Assembly: GCA_000688615.1 (NCBI GenBank)
Contig: JHVA01000001.1
Span: 3,596,001 to 3,660,000, forward strand
Reading direction: 5' to 3'
Source: Acidobacteriaceae bacterium KBS 146
GTDB lineage: Bacteria > Acidobacteriota > Terriglobia > Terriglobales > Acidobacteriaceae
Length of the DNA: 64,000 nucleotides
The notes below the pieces were generated by a model. The model was not told where the DNA came from. It searched no databases and worked only from the letters and a program-made list of their open reading frames with translations. The position numbers were made by a program, and so were the translations under genes. Positions 42,504 through 51,162 of this stretch are shown here, piece by piece (the stretch's first letter is position 1; every line of letters begins with the position of its first letter).

Positions 42504-45209
42504 ATGCGGAAGTCTTTCGATGGTAGCCGGCGCCGGTTCGTAAAGCTGGCGGCAGCCGTAGCCGCACCGATGCCTGAGTTCTCAAGCGTGCTTGATAAAG
42601 AGCCGCCGAGTCAGCCGAAGACGAAAGCTCCCTCTTCTTTTGAATCCGTTGAGTTCCCAAGACGCTTTTCGGGAGAGCACCTAAGCCGCATTGCTTTTCC
42701 AGTTGGAGGAATTGGCACTGGGGGGCTTGAACTTGGGGGGAGGGGAAATCTCCGATGCTGGCAGATCTTCAATCGACCCTCGGATCGTGAGACTCAGTCC
42801 TGCATGTTTCCCGCGATCCATGTGCGCGCTGCGGGACGGCCAGATTTTGCATCGTTTCTGGAGAGTCAAGAGCTGCCTCCGTTCGACCTGCACGATAATG
42901 GTGTTCGCCATTATGAACTGCCTGGCATGCCTCGCTTGGCTGATGCGGAGTTTCACGGAGCATTCCCCTCGGCTCGTATCCATTTTGTGGATTCGCGCTG
43001 CCCAGTAAATATATCGCTCGATGCATTCTCACCATTCTTTCCGATCGACATCGATAGTTCAGGTCTTCCCGCGGCTGTATTGACATACACGGTCGAGAAT
43101 CCGCTCAAGGTTACAGCTGAGGTCTCGATCGCCTGGAACGTATCGAACCCGTCAAGCAATGATCGGTCACGAGTCAACGAATGGCGAAGCTCTGCGGCGT
43201 GTAAAGGTACATTGATGACCCAGCCATCGTTGGCTCTGGATTCGGCACGTCGAGGTAGTTTTGCATTATGTGCCCTTCCGAATGAGGGAGGGGTTGAATC
43301 ACATCTGTCGATGTGGAGAGATCTCGGCGGCGCTTCTGCCATCGATCTTTTTTGGGACAGATTCTCTAGGACAGGAACCTTGCCACCGGAGCCGGAGAAT
43401 ATCTCAAAGGACACGGCAGCCGTTGCAACTGCCAATATCCATCATTCAATCCCTGCCGGAGGGACGAAGACGTTCCGATTTCTGCTCACATGGCACTATC
43501 CGGTTAGAACTCCGGAAAACATCGGTTGGGATCCAGTGAAAGGTCACGAAAAAGCTGAGCTTGGCAATTACTATTGCACCCGATTTGACGATGCCTGGGC
43601 GGTGGCTGAGTATGTTTCATCGAATATGTCCGCCCTAGAGAAGCAGACGAAAGACTTTTCAGAGAACATCCGACTCTCAACATTGCCTAATCCAGTCAAA
43701 GATGCCGCGGCTTCCAATCTCTCGACTCTAGTCTCGAATACGCTATTTCGCATAGCCGATGGTTCCTTTCACGGCTTCGAAGGTTGTGGAAATAGCGGCG
43801 GTTTGGGCTTTGGCTCCTGCACGCATGTCTGGAACTACGAGATGGCAACGCCGCATCTTTTTCCGAAGATTTCCCGATCGATGCGGGATACAAGCTTCGG
43901 ATATGCGACGAACGAAGATGGCCATATGGACTTTCGCCAAAAGCTGCCAATCGGTCTGGAGCATTGGGGAAACGCTGCGGCGGATGGCCAGATGGGTCAG
44001 ATTGTTCGCTTATACCTCGACTGGCGGATATCCGGCGATACCTCTTGGATGAAGGCGCACTGGCCCTCCGCGAAGCGAGCATTGTCTTACGCGTGGAGAG
44101 CCGGAAGCTGGGATGCTGATAAAGACGGCGTGATGGAAGGCGCGCAGCACAATACCTATGATGTAGAGTTTGTTGGGCCCAACGCTCTCTGCCAGATCTG
44201 GTATCTGGCAGCTTTGCGCGCTACTGCGGTCATGGCTGAGGCTGCAGGTGACAAAGTATTCGCAGATGAGTTGAATAGCCTCTTTGAACGTGGTCGATCC
44301 TGGACCGATGCGAACTTATTCAACGGCGAGTTCTACGTACAAAAGATAAGAAGCTTTCCGAAAGACAAGATTGATCCTGGAACCTTGAGTGGCGCGGTTG
44401 ATCCTTCAAGCCCACGTTTCCAATTGGGAAACGCCTGCCATTCCGATCAGCTTGCCGGTCAGCAGGTCGCCAAGATGGCCGGACTTGGCGATCTGCTATC
44501 GCCTGTGAATCTGAGCAAAACACTCACTTCCATCGAGCGTTATAACTACAAGCGCGATCTCGCCAATTGGCCCGGAAGCCTTCGAACCTATGCGCTGAAT
44601 GATGAAGCTGCAATTGTGATCTGCGATTATCCGAAGGGCGGCAAGCCGGAGGTTCCGGTGAACTACTACAGCGAAAATTGGACCGGTGTGGAGTACAGTG
44701 TGTCACAACTGATGTGTATGTACGGCATGGATGATCGTGCGATTAGTCACGTGGCGGATATCCGGAGCCGGTTCGACGGGAAAAAGCGAAACCCGTATGA
44801 CGAGCCAGAATATGGACATCATTATGCGCGTGCGATGTCATCCTGGGGATTGATTCCTGTACTCTCTGGCTTCCGCCATGATGCTGTTATCGAGGAGCTG
44901 ACAATCCTGCCTCGTTGGAATATGTCCGGTAACTTCCGTTGCATTTGGAGCGCTCATAGCGGATGGGGTTACTTCACAAAAAACCTAAACTCGCTTGAGA
45001 TGGTTGTGTTGTATGGAGAACTTACATTTCAGCATCTGGTAACGGCTGTGAGCGGCAGGGAGGGAAGCTCAATTATCGAACTTGACGGGAAGAGGCTAGA
45101 TGCTCGACTTCAACCCGTGACCGCAGGTAAAGAGGTTTCGCAAACGATTCACTTCAGCGAAGCTCTCACCCTGAAGTCAGGCTCAACACTTCGCATAAGA
45201 CGCAGTTGA
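42504..45209 (+). CDS. GH116 family glycosidase (glucosylceramidase/beta-glucosidase type), Tat-exported
   Basis: The 901-residue protein starts nine bases after GGAG and carries a twin-arginine signal (SRRRFVKLAAAVAAPM). The N-terminal beta-sandwich domain (about 40-370: IAFPVGGIGTGGLELGGRGN) and the C-terminal (alpha/alpha)6 barrel (about 400-880) are the two GH116 parts. The barrel has the conserved stretches CTHVWNYEMATPHLFP, where the nucleophile Glu is expected, and QHNTYDVEFVGPNALCQIWY, where the acid/base Asp is expected. Known members are retaining beta-glucosidases, beta-xylosidases or beta-N-acetylglucosaminidases, so the exact sugar is open. It follows the GH172 gene and converges with the gene at 45396. 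Confidence 0.92.
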   Translation: MRKSFDGSRRRFVKLAAAVAAPMPEFSSVLDKEPPSQPKTKAPSSFESVEFPRRFSGEHLSRIAFPVGGIGTGGLELGGRGNLRCWQIFNRPSDRETQSCMFPAIHVRAAGRPDFASFLESQELPPFDLHDNGVRHYELPGMPRLADAEFHGAFPSARIHFVDSRCPVNISLDAFSPFFPIDIDSSGLPAAVLTYTVENPLKVTAEVSIAWNVSNPSSNDRSRVNEWRSSAACKGTLMTQPSLALDSARRGSFALCALPNEGGVESHLSMWRDLGGASAIDLFWDRFSRTGTLPPEPENISKDTAAVATANIHHSIPAGGTKTFRFLLTWHYPVRTPENIGWDPVKGHEKAELGNYYCTRFDDAWAVAEYVSSNMSALEKQTKDFSENIRLSTLPNPVKDAAASNLSTLVSNTLFRIADGSFHGFEGCGNSGGLGFGSCTHVWNYEMATPHLFPKISRSMRDTSFGYATNEDGHMDFRQKLPIGLEHWGNAAADGQMGQIVRLYLDWRISGDTSWMKAHWPSAKRALSYAWRAGSWDADKDGVMEGAQHNTYDVEFVGPNALCQIWYLAALRATAVMAEAAGDKVFADELNSLFERGRSWTDANLFNGEFYVQKIRSFPKDKIDPGTLSGAVDPSSPRFQLGNACHSDQLAGQQVAKMAGLGDLLSPVNLSKTLTSIERYNYKRDLANWPGSLRTYALNDEAAIVICDYPKGGKPEVPVNYYSENWTGVEYSVSQLMCMYGMDDRAISHVADIRSRFDGKKRNPYDEPEYGHHYARAMSSWGLIPVLSGFRHDAVIEELTILPRWNMSGNFRCIWSAHSGWGYFTKNLNSLEMVVLYGELTFQHLVTAVSGREGSSIIELDGKRLDARLQPVTAGKEVSQTIHFSEALTLKSGSTLRIRRS

Positions 45210-45337
45210 CTTCGACAACTCGAAACTGGTTAAGGCACCTTCCATCATTTTTTCTGCCGGTAATGTGACGGTGAAAACGATTCGAATTCAATAGCATCGA
45301 CCCAGTCTTGTGATTGTTCTTGTCACTAATCGGTTGA

Positions 45338-45365
45338 GCCCCTCACTCAATCGTGAGATCGGGGC
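45338..45365. terminator. Terminator-like hairpin between convergent genes
   Basis: GCCC (45338-45341) and GGGC (45362-45365), extended inward by CTCAC and GTGAG, form a bulged stem around TCAATC. No T-run is present on either strand, so termination would be imperfect. Confidence 0.35.
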
Positions 45366-45395
45366 CCAGATTGTTGGTTGCGGCCATTCGGAGTT

Positions 45396-46568
45396 TCACT
45401 TTTTATTCAGACCGCGAAGGTAGTTTCCAAGTTCGGAGTGAATTTCAGGACGATCCCACATGAACTTTCTCGGAAATTGCCCCGTCATAATATAGGGAGC
45501 GGGTTCAGGCGGCATCATTCTCGTCATCTCAGCTTTCGTTGCGCGGTATTCGCCGATCCTGTACCCGTACATGTCGAGATGGCGTATCCCAAGCTTCAAC
45601 GCATCTTCACATACGCTTTTGATCTGAGCGGCCGTTGGATACTTTGCGGGAGCGTTGCTCAACTCTTCAGCCACATTGGCGGACCAGAAGGTATAGATAA
45701 TCTTCTTTTTGTCTCCCACTACTCTGCGAACGCCCTCTATAGAATTCTTGGTCAACTCAGACACCTTTTGATCGGAGTCGGGCGCAGATGTCCACTTTGG
45801 CATCGTGTATCCACCAACCGCATCGAAGTGACGCGCCACCCTGGCGAAATCTACTCCAGCGATTGAATTCCTGGATTCATTTGTTATCCGGTCAGACGTG
45901 TCTTCCAGGTAGATTTCGTGTTGTTGGTTCGGATCGACGGCGCGAAGATACTTCATTGTGTCCTTAGCCCAATCTTCCCACCAGTCCTGACGCATTTTCG
46001 TCCACTCCTTCCAACGCGGATCGGTCGGTTTACGAGGCAACGGTGTACCAAATTTCTTTTCCTCATACGAACCGTACGACACATTCCCGCCGCTGAATGA
46101 ATCGTCGAAGACATAACCAGCCATGCCTGGTTCATGTCCATACGTTTTCGCAATTTCCTGAAGATAGTTTTTCCAATAGGTTGAACGCCATACAGGGTTG
46201 AAGACATCAAAGGAGTCCAGCACCTTGCCGTCTACATTTATGTGAACAAATTCCGAGATACGTGGAAGAGAATTCGCTTCTGGCTGCCAAACGATCAGAT
46301 AAGAGCCCATACCGGCCTTGGAGGCCCAACGCATCGCTTGTCGTGTGTCTCCTTTGCGGGTTATTAGGCCGGCTGTGTCCAAACCCCATGATAGAAGCAC
46401 GTCCGTAAATCCGAGATTTTTCATAGTAACGAAGTCGCCTTCCCAATCCGCTTTAGGAGCGGAGTTCAGCCAGTACCAGGCGCTTATACGTATCGCTGGC
46501 TTTTGGGCGAATAGAAGGGGACTTGTACAAAGGATGATAAGAAGAGAACTTATCGCGCGTATAAACAT
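45396..46568 (-). CDS. Secreted TIM-barrel glycosidase-like protein
   Basis: The 390-residue protein has a signal peptide (MFIRAISSLLIILCTSPLLF, then AQK). The mature part looks like a (beta/alpha)8 barrel of glycoside-hydrolase type: FVTMKNLGFTDVLLSWGLDT for strand and helix 1, GMGSYLIVWQPEANSLPRIS, GMAGYVFDDSFSGGN with paired acidic residues at a strand end, and IIYTFWSANVAEEL. The Asp pair in FDD and Glu in YLED are candidates for catalysis. I cannot place it in a CAZy family with confidence; GH42-like or unclassified barrels are the nearest picture. It is read away from the dimethylformamidase-like operon and converges with the GH116 gene. Confidence 0.6.
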   Translation of the reverse strand: MFIRAISSLLIILCTSPLLFAQKPAIRISAWYWLNSAPKADWEGDFVTMKNLGFTDVLLSWGLDTAGLITRKGDTRQAMRWASKAGMGSYLIVWQPEANSLPRISEFVHINVDGKVLDSFDVFNPVWRSTYWKNYLQEIAKTYGHEPGMAGYVFDDSFSGGNVSYGSYEEKKFGTPLPRKPTDPRWKEWTKMRQDWWEDWAKDTMKYLRAVDPNQQHEIYLEDTSDRITNESRNSIAGVDFARVARHFDAVGGYTMPKWTSAPDSDQKVSELTKNSIEGVRRVVGDKKKIIYTFWSANVAEELSNAPAKYPTAAQIKSVCEDALKLGIRHLDMYGYRIGEYRATKAEMTRMMPPEPAPYIMTGQFPRKFMWDRPEIHSELGNYLRGLNKK

Positions 46569-47046
46569 GTCTGCTCTGCTCCTGACAGTCGTCTTGTTGC
46601 GACCGAATGTGTGCGATTCATAACTTCAAACGGGATGTGCCACCAGTTGACTGTAAAGACTTGCCGCTATCGACCGTCAAGTTCTGTCGCACACAAGTTC
46701 AGCATGATGGATTTTGTTTTTCTTAGTCTGCAAGTGCAAATGTGTCGCCCGACCTATGGTCTTTATTTGTTGGCCTCTAAACCGTTCCTCAAGGCGGAGA
46801 TCTGCGCTGCGCCATTTTTCAGGTTTTCGGTTGCGGCTCTATAGCTCTCCAAGGCTCCTTACGGAAGATGCAGTTCGTTTCATCCAGCCGCGTGGACGGC
46901 CAATCTGAAATAACTTGCTCCTGTGAAGCTGCAACGCCAGAATGATTACCGTATTGATTTTCTCGATGCAGGTCGAGCCGTCGGCATCAACCGTTTGTGC
47001 GAATCGGACACACCGAGGCACGTCATTAAGGAAGGCAAGTTAGATC
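46569..47046. other. Divergent regulatory region between the TIM-barrel gene and the dimethylformamidase-like operon
   Basis: This gap of 478 bp holds no convincing gene. It must contain both divergent promoters. A TCCA-N6-TGGA repeat lies at 46879-46900 (separate entry), 147 bp before the operon start. Confidence 0.6.
46879..46900. promoter_or_regulatory. Candidate operator site 5 (TCCA-N6-TGGA)
   Basis: TCCAGCCGCGTGGAC with outer TTC agrees with the perfect palindrome at 58007-58028 at 15 of 22 positions and keeps the eight-base distance between ATCC (for GTCC) and GGAC. It is upstream of the operon that starts at 47047. Confidence 0.45.
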
Positions 47047-48678
47047 ATGAGTGAGCAATCCGGGCAGACTCCTCAAAAAGTCGTCGCCTATGTTTCGGAC
47101 GAAAATTATGTTGGATTGGATGGAGTACGTCTGGAAGCGATCTCCGAAGATGGGGCGGTTGTCCTTCTGGAATCATCTCCGAGCGGCTCGATCTTCGGGA
47201 CGATTCCCCCGGGTGATTATCGAATTACGTTGGCGAAAAAGGGCTATACGTCGAAGCGGGTCACCTGCCATCTTGGTTCTGGTGATCCCTATCAATTTCG
47301 ATTGCTCAGTCGAACACTGATGGGCTATGTGTGGCCAAAATGGGTTAAAAGCGGAGAGCGCTCTGAAGTCAGAGCGCATAGTTCGGAACAGTTCCAGTTG
47401 AGCCTTTGGCGCTATGGTTTAGCCAAGGAATATGTTCGTACTATCAGCTGGTACGACGAACACGGCCCCGAGGCTGTGGCGCAGATCACTCCGGATGGAG
47501 ACTATTCGCAAACCGGAGTGAATTGGAATAAGGTCGGTTACCCCTCGCCGCATATCCAGCAATTTATTGAGGCACCCGACCGTTCGGGGCTCTACTATTT
47601 GTGGGCACGCACTCCATCGGGAGAAAGTTACTCTTTTCCCTGGGTCGTAGCGCCGGCACAGCCGCGCACAAAGATCGCCGTATTGGCTAATACGAATACA
47701 TGGAACGCTTATAACAATTTCGGTGGGCGATCGAACTACATTAATCCAACGGCGCTACCACCGAGACCTACCGTCAATGCTCGACAGGAGCTCTCGCGAT
47801 ATACAAGCGCAGTCAGTGTGTGGTCGTCTCCGGATGAGATGTATCGTCCGCTCTCATTCGAACGTCCGGAGCATGGCAATCATGTTTTCGACAATCCTCC
47901 ATGGGATACATCCTCGATTGAAGATCCAATTGGAGGGCGTCTGCAATGCGGTTTAGCGCCCGGAGAATGGCGATTATTGGGATGGATGGAGCGTGAAGGG
48001 TTCGACTACGACTATTATTCCGATGCGCAGCTTGATGATGGCAGCATGCCATTGGATTCTTATGAAGTTCTTGTCATTGGCGTACATCCCGAATATTGGA
48101 CGAAGGAGATGTTTCGTCGCGTCGAGGATTGGGTTCATCGTGGTGGCCGTCTTATGTATCTGGGCGGTAATGGCCTGAACTGCGAAGTCACGATTGACGG
48201 TGATGCCATGAGGTGCCTGACGTTTGACGACACGAATGCGCCGAATACCAAGCACGAGTCCCGGATGCATCGGACCTATGCACCGGAAGCGCGGTTGCTA
48301 GGAGTCGCCTTCACAGATCCGGGTGCGATGACTGCGGCTCCTTATTCAGTATTGCTGCCGGATCACTGGGCTTTCGAAGGCACAGGTCTAAAGTCCGGTG
48401 AAATATTCGGTCAGAAAAGTCAACATGAACGCGTCCCGGGCGGAGCTTCCGGTCATGAGACTGACAAGCTCACGCCGAGTTCTCCGGAGGCGCTGAAGAT
48501 TCTTGCTCGGGGCGAGAACCCGGGAAATGGTGGCGCTGATATGGTGTGCTTTGCTCTGGGTGAGGGAAGTGTTTTCTCAACAGGTTCGATCACATGGGTG
48601 ACCTGCCTGTTTTTAGACGAAAATGTGTCGCGTATTACTGCAAATGTGTTGCGCCGATTTTTAGCAGCAGAGAAGTAG
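47047..48678 (+). CDS. N,N-dimethylformamidase large-subunit-like protein with N-terminal regulatory-like beta domain
   Basis: The 543-residue protein has no signal peptide. Residues about 10-90 are a CarboxypepD_reg-like beta-sandwich (VVAYVSDENYVGLDGVRLEA, GTIPPGDYRITLAKKGYTSK). From about residue 200 it follows the DmfA2-like C-terminal domain: KIAVLANTNTWNAYNNFGGR, DYYSDAQLDDG, YEVLVIGVHPEYWTKEMFRR, GRLMYLGGNGLNCEV. In dimethylformamidase this large subunit carries a mononuclear iron site (Tyr/Glu ligands), and a class I glutamine-amidotransferase-like fold lies in this part. Many homologues have unknown substrates, so formamide hydrolysis is only one option. It is first in an operon with the HpsN-like dehydrogenase and RraA-like protein. 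Confidence 0.75.
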   Translation: MSEQSGQTPQKVVAYVSDENYVGLDGVRLEAISEDGAVVLLESSPSGSIFGTIPPGDYRITLAKKGYTSKRVTCHLGSGDPYQFRLLSRTLMGYVWPKWVKSGERSEVRAHSSEQFQLSLWRYGLAKEYVRTISWYDEHGPEAVAQITPDGDYSQTGVNWNKVGYPSPHIQQFIEAPDRSGLYYLWARTPSGESYSFPWVVAPAQPRTKIAVLANTNTWNAYNNFGGRSNYINPTALPPRPTVNARQELSRYTSAVSVWSSPDEMYRPLSFERPEHGNHVFDNPPWDTSSIEDPIGGRLQCGLAPGEWRLLGWMEREGFDYDYYSDAQLDDGSMPLDSYEVLVIGVHPEYWTKEMFRRVEDWVHRGGRLMYLGGNGLNCEVTIDGDAMRCLTFDDTNAPNTKHESRMHRTYAPEARLLGVAFTDPGAMTAAPYSVLLPDHWAFEGTGLKSGEIFGQKSQHERVPGGASGHETDKLTPSSPEALKILARGENPGNGGADMVCFALGEGSVFSTGSITWVTCLFLDENVSRITANVLRRFLAAEK

Positions 48679-48752
48679 AACTGGTTTCACGTCGACCTAA
48701 AAACAGCATCGCGCGTTTCAGAGCGCGACGAGACGATTGAGGGCAAGACACT

Positions 48753-50024
48753 ATGAAGGTGATTAAGGCAGGCGGGCACAGATTGTTCGAACATGACGTC
48801 GAGACGGCAGCCACAGTCTCTGCCATGTTATTGGATCTAGAAAAGAATGGAATGGATGCCGTTCGCAAATACAGCCACAAATTTGACAGTTGGAACCCCG
48901 AATCCTTCCAGCTCGATTCGGCTGAGATTGAGCGTGCGATCAATGAGGTGCCGGAAGTAGCAATTGAAGATACGGATTACTGTCAGCAAAATGTGCGTGT
49001 CTTTGCAGAGGCTCAACTCAAGACACTGCTCCCGCTTGAGGTTAACATCCGTCCGGGAGTCACCCTAGGCCATCGGCATATTCCTGTAAATTCCGTGGGG
49101 AGTTATATACCGGGCGGACGCTATCCCATGTTTGGATCTGCACAGATGAGTATCATTCCGGCTAAGGTGGCGGGCGTAAAGCACGTGACTGCATGTACGC
49201 CGCCAGTGCGAGGCAAAGGATACTTTCCGGCAACCATCAATGCGATTCAGAAGGCGGGCGCTGATTCGATCTACATTCTGGGGGGTGTTCCCGCACTTGC
49301 TCTTATGGCGTTTGGCCTGGATGGAGTTCCGCCTGCAGATATGCTTTGTGGCGCAGGGAATCGCTTCGTGGCTGAAGCAAAGCGACAGCTTTTCGGCCGG
49401 TGTGGAATCGACCTACTCGCGGGGCCCACCGAGATACTTATTATTGCCGACCACACAGCGGATCCGTTCTTAGTCGCTTGTGACTTGCTGGGTCAAGCAG
49501 AGCATGATCCCAACAGTGGTCTATGCCTCATCACTACAAGTGAGGAGCTCGCCGTCAAGACAATCCAGGAGGTCGAGCGTCAGCTCAAGGCTTTGCCTAC
49601 GCGCGACGTCGCAGCGCTTTCGTGGAGAGACAATGGCATCGTTTACCTGGCGAATTCTCGCGAGGAGGTCCTGACTCTTTGCGACGATTATGCTCCCGAG
49701 CATCTGGAACTGCATACGGAAGACGATGATTACTTCGCCGAGCGCTTGAGCAACTATGGCTCTCTTTTTATTGGTCTGGAGACAACCGTGGCGTACGGTG
49801 ACAAGACCATTGGCACAAATCACATCCTTCCAACCAGTCGTGCTGCCCGGTATACCGGAGGGGTGTGGGTCGGAAAGTTTTTAAAAACATGCACCTATCA
49901 ACGGATGACTGAGGCGGCAAGCGTTCGCACTGGCGAGGTCACGGAGAGGCAATGCATGCTCGAGGGTATGGTTGCGCATGCAATAACGGCCCAAGTGCGC
50001 GTCGAGCGTTATGGGAAGGTTTAG
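48753..50024 (+). CDS. HisD-family NAD-dependent alcohol dehydrogenase (HpsN/sulfopropanediol-dehydrogenase-like)
   Basis: The 423-residue protein has the histidinol dehydrogenase fold but not a his-operon setting. It keeps the zinc ligands and catalytic pair of HisD: Gln and His in LGQAEHDPNSG, Glu-His in APEHLEL, Asp in YGDKTIGTNH, His in MVAHAITAQ. The stretch TSRAARYTGGVWVGKFLKTC is the form found in HpsN-type enzymes, which oxidise 2,3-dihydroxypropane-1-sulfonate to sulfolactate, rather than in true HisD. I therefore infer oxidation of a primary alcohol to an acid on some small polyol. It is 74 bp after the dimethylformamidase-like gene and 62 bp before the RraA gene. Confidence 0.85.
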   Translation: MKVIKAGGHRLFEHDVETAATVSAMLLDLEKNGMDAVRKYSHKFDSWNPESFQLDSAEIERAINEVPEVAIEDTDYCQQNVRVFAEAQLKTLLPLEVNIRPGVTLGHRHIPVNSVGSYIPGGRYPMFGSAQMSIIPAKVAGVKHVTACTPPVRGKGYFPATINAIQKAGADSIYILGGVPALALMAFGLDGVPPADMLCGAGNRFVAEAKRQLFGRCGIDLLAGPTEILIIADHTADPFLVACDLLGQAEHDPNSGLCLITTSEELAVKTIQEVERQLKALPTRDVAALSWRDNGIVYLANSREEVLTLCDDYAPEHLELHTEDDDYFAERLSNYGSLFIGLETTVAYGDKTIGTNHILPTSRAARYTGGVWVGKFLKTCTYQRMTEAASVRTGEVTERQCMLEGMVAHAITAQVRVERYGKV

Positions 50025-50086
50025 CGGCAACGAAGTTAACAGGGCCGATGTGGGATCAGAAGAGAGGAATTAAGTTGGAGGAAATT

Positions 50087-50800
50087 GTGAGCGAAGTAAA
50101 AACAAGTGAGAACGCCCACCGAATCGAGAGTCGACCGGCCGACAAAGAAGAAGTGGCCATGTTTGAAGAGATAGAATCGAAGCTCTACACTGCAGTAATC
50201 GCTGATGCACTGGATGAACTTGGGCGGCGCGATCAGGCGATGCGCGAATACCTGAGGCCGTTATCTCCAGATGCAACCTTTGCAGGGTGGGCACGAACCA
50301 TTCAGTGTCAGGATATGTTTTACATTCCCGATGATCCTTATGGCCTTGAGATAGAAGCGATGGACAGCATACTTCCGGGAGAAGTGGTTGTCGTTTCAAC
50401 TTGTGAATCGAAACGCAACGCTCCCTGGGGAGAGTTGTTATCAACCGCCGCCAAAGCGCGCGGCGCCCGCGGCGCAGTTGTTGATGGCCTTGTTCGTGAC
50501 GTGCGCACGATACAAAAACTTGGTTTCCCGGTCTTTGCCGCAGGTATTAAACCTGTTGATTCGCGCGGTCGTGGGCAAGTCGTCGATTACAACGTACCTG
50601 TCGTTTGCGGTGGCGTCCTAGTCAATCCCGGCGACCTGATCTTTGCTGATTACGATGGCATCGTGGCTATCCCCGCAGAGATGATTGCCGAAGTATTTTC
50701 TCAAGCCAAAGAGAAGGTTTTTCGCGAGAACGAAAGTCGCAGAGATCTATTCGAAGGGGCCTTTCTCTCTCAAGTGTATGCGAAATATGGTGTTTTGTAG
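50087..50800 (+). CDS. RraA-family protein (HMG/CHA aldolase or decarboxylase-like)
   Basis: The start is set at GTG 50087, five bases after GGAGG; longer in-frame starts (ATG 50048 and 49952) are less supported and one lies inside the dehydrogenase gene. The 237-residue protein has the RraA fold and the metal-site motif GARGAVVDGLVRD (about residues 125-137), plus GDLIFADYDGIVAIP near the end. Enzymatic members cleave 4-hydroxy-4-methyl-2-oxoglutarate-type 2-oxo acids or decarboxylate oxaloacetate with a divalent metal; other members regulate RNase E. Its place after an alcohol dehydrogenase favours the catabolic lyase role. A terminator stands 51 bp after the stop. Confidence 0.87.
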   Translation: MSEVKTSENAHRIESRPADKEEVAMFEEIESKLYTAVIADALDELGRRDQAMREYLRPLSPDATFAGWARTIQCQDMFYIPDDPYGLEIEAMDSILPGEVVVVSTCESKRNAPWGELLSTAAKARGARGAVVDGLVRDVRTIQKLGFPVFAAGIKPVDSRGRGQVVDYNVPVVCGGVLVNPGDLIFADYDGIVAIPAEMIAEVFSQAKEKVFRENESRRDLFEGAFLSQVYAKYGVL

Positions 50801-50851
50801 GCGTCCGACGAATACGTTGGAACAATCGTGAAGAGTTTCAGTTGAACATTG

Positions 50852-50884
50852 ATCCTCGTCTTAGCAAATAAGACGGGGATTTTT
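50852..50884 (+). terminator. Rho-independent terminator of the 47047-50800 operon
   Basis: A 12-bp stem (50852-50863 with 50869-50880, one G-T pair) encloses GCAAA and continues into TTTTT. Confidence 0.9.
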
Positions 50885-50955
50885 GTTTCTCAACGAAATG
50901 TGTTTTAAGCGGCGGGAGGTTGGAGCGCATTCTCTCGATTTGAGAGGACAAAGAG

Positions 50956-50977
50956 ATCGTCCAGCCGCATGGAAAGT
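50956..50977. promoter_or_regulatory. Candidate operator site 6 (TCCA-N6-TGGA)
   Basis: TCGTCCAGCCGCATGGA contains the core TCCA and TGGA six bases apart; it agrees with the perfect palindrome at 58007-58028 at 13 of 22 positions, the right flank being weak. It is 186 bp before TonB receptor 3 and shares TCCAGCCGC with site 5. Confidence 0.4.
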
Positions 50978-51162
50978 TGAACCAATCTTCTTGCCAATCA
51001 TCCCGGACGCTAGACATGATTGCTTTCACGCTGAGCATTAAAAAGTGGTGAAAGACGGCAGGATCTTTCTGAAGATCGAGCTGATCAGACTTTGGCATTT
51101 TTGCTGAACCGCCTTCTGCGGTAGAGAGTTATCCAACTATAGATGTTTGAAGGGGAGTAGAT

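Noticed and set aside
48753..50024. Calling the HisD-family gene histidinol dehydrogenase of histidine synthesis
   Set aside because: No other his genes are near, and the C-terminal signature and the RraA/dimethylformamidase-like neighbours fit the HpsN-type catabolic branch better.
50838..51098. 86-codon minus-strand frame before TonB receptor 3
   Set aside because: It overlaps the operon terminator and operator site 6 and has no recognisable domain.
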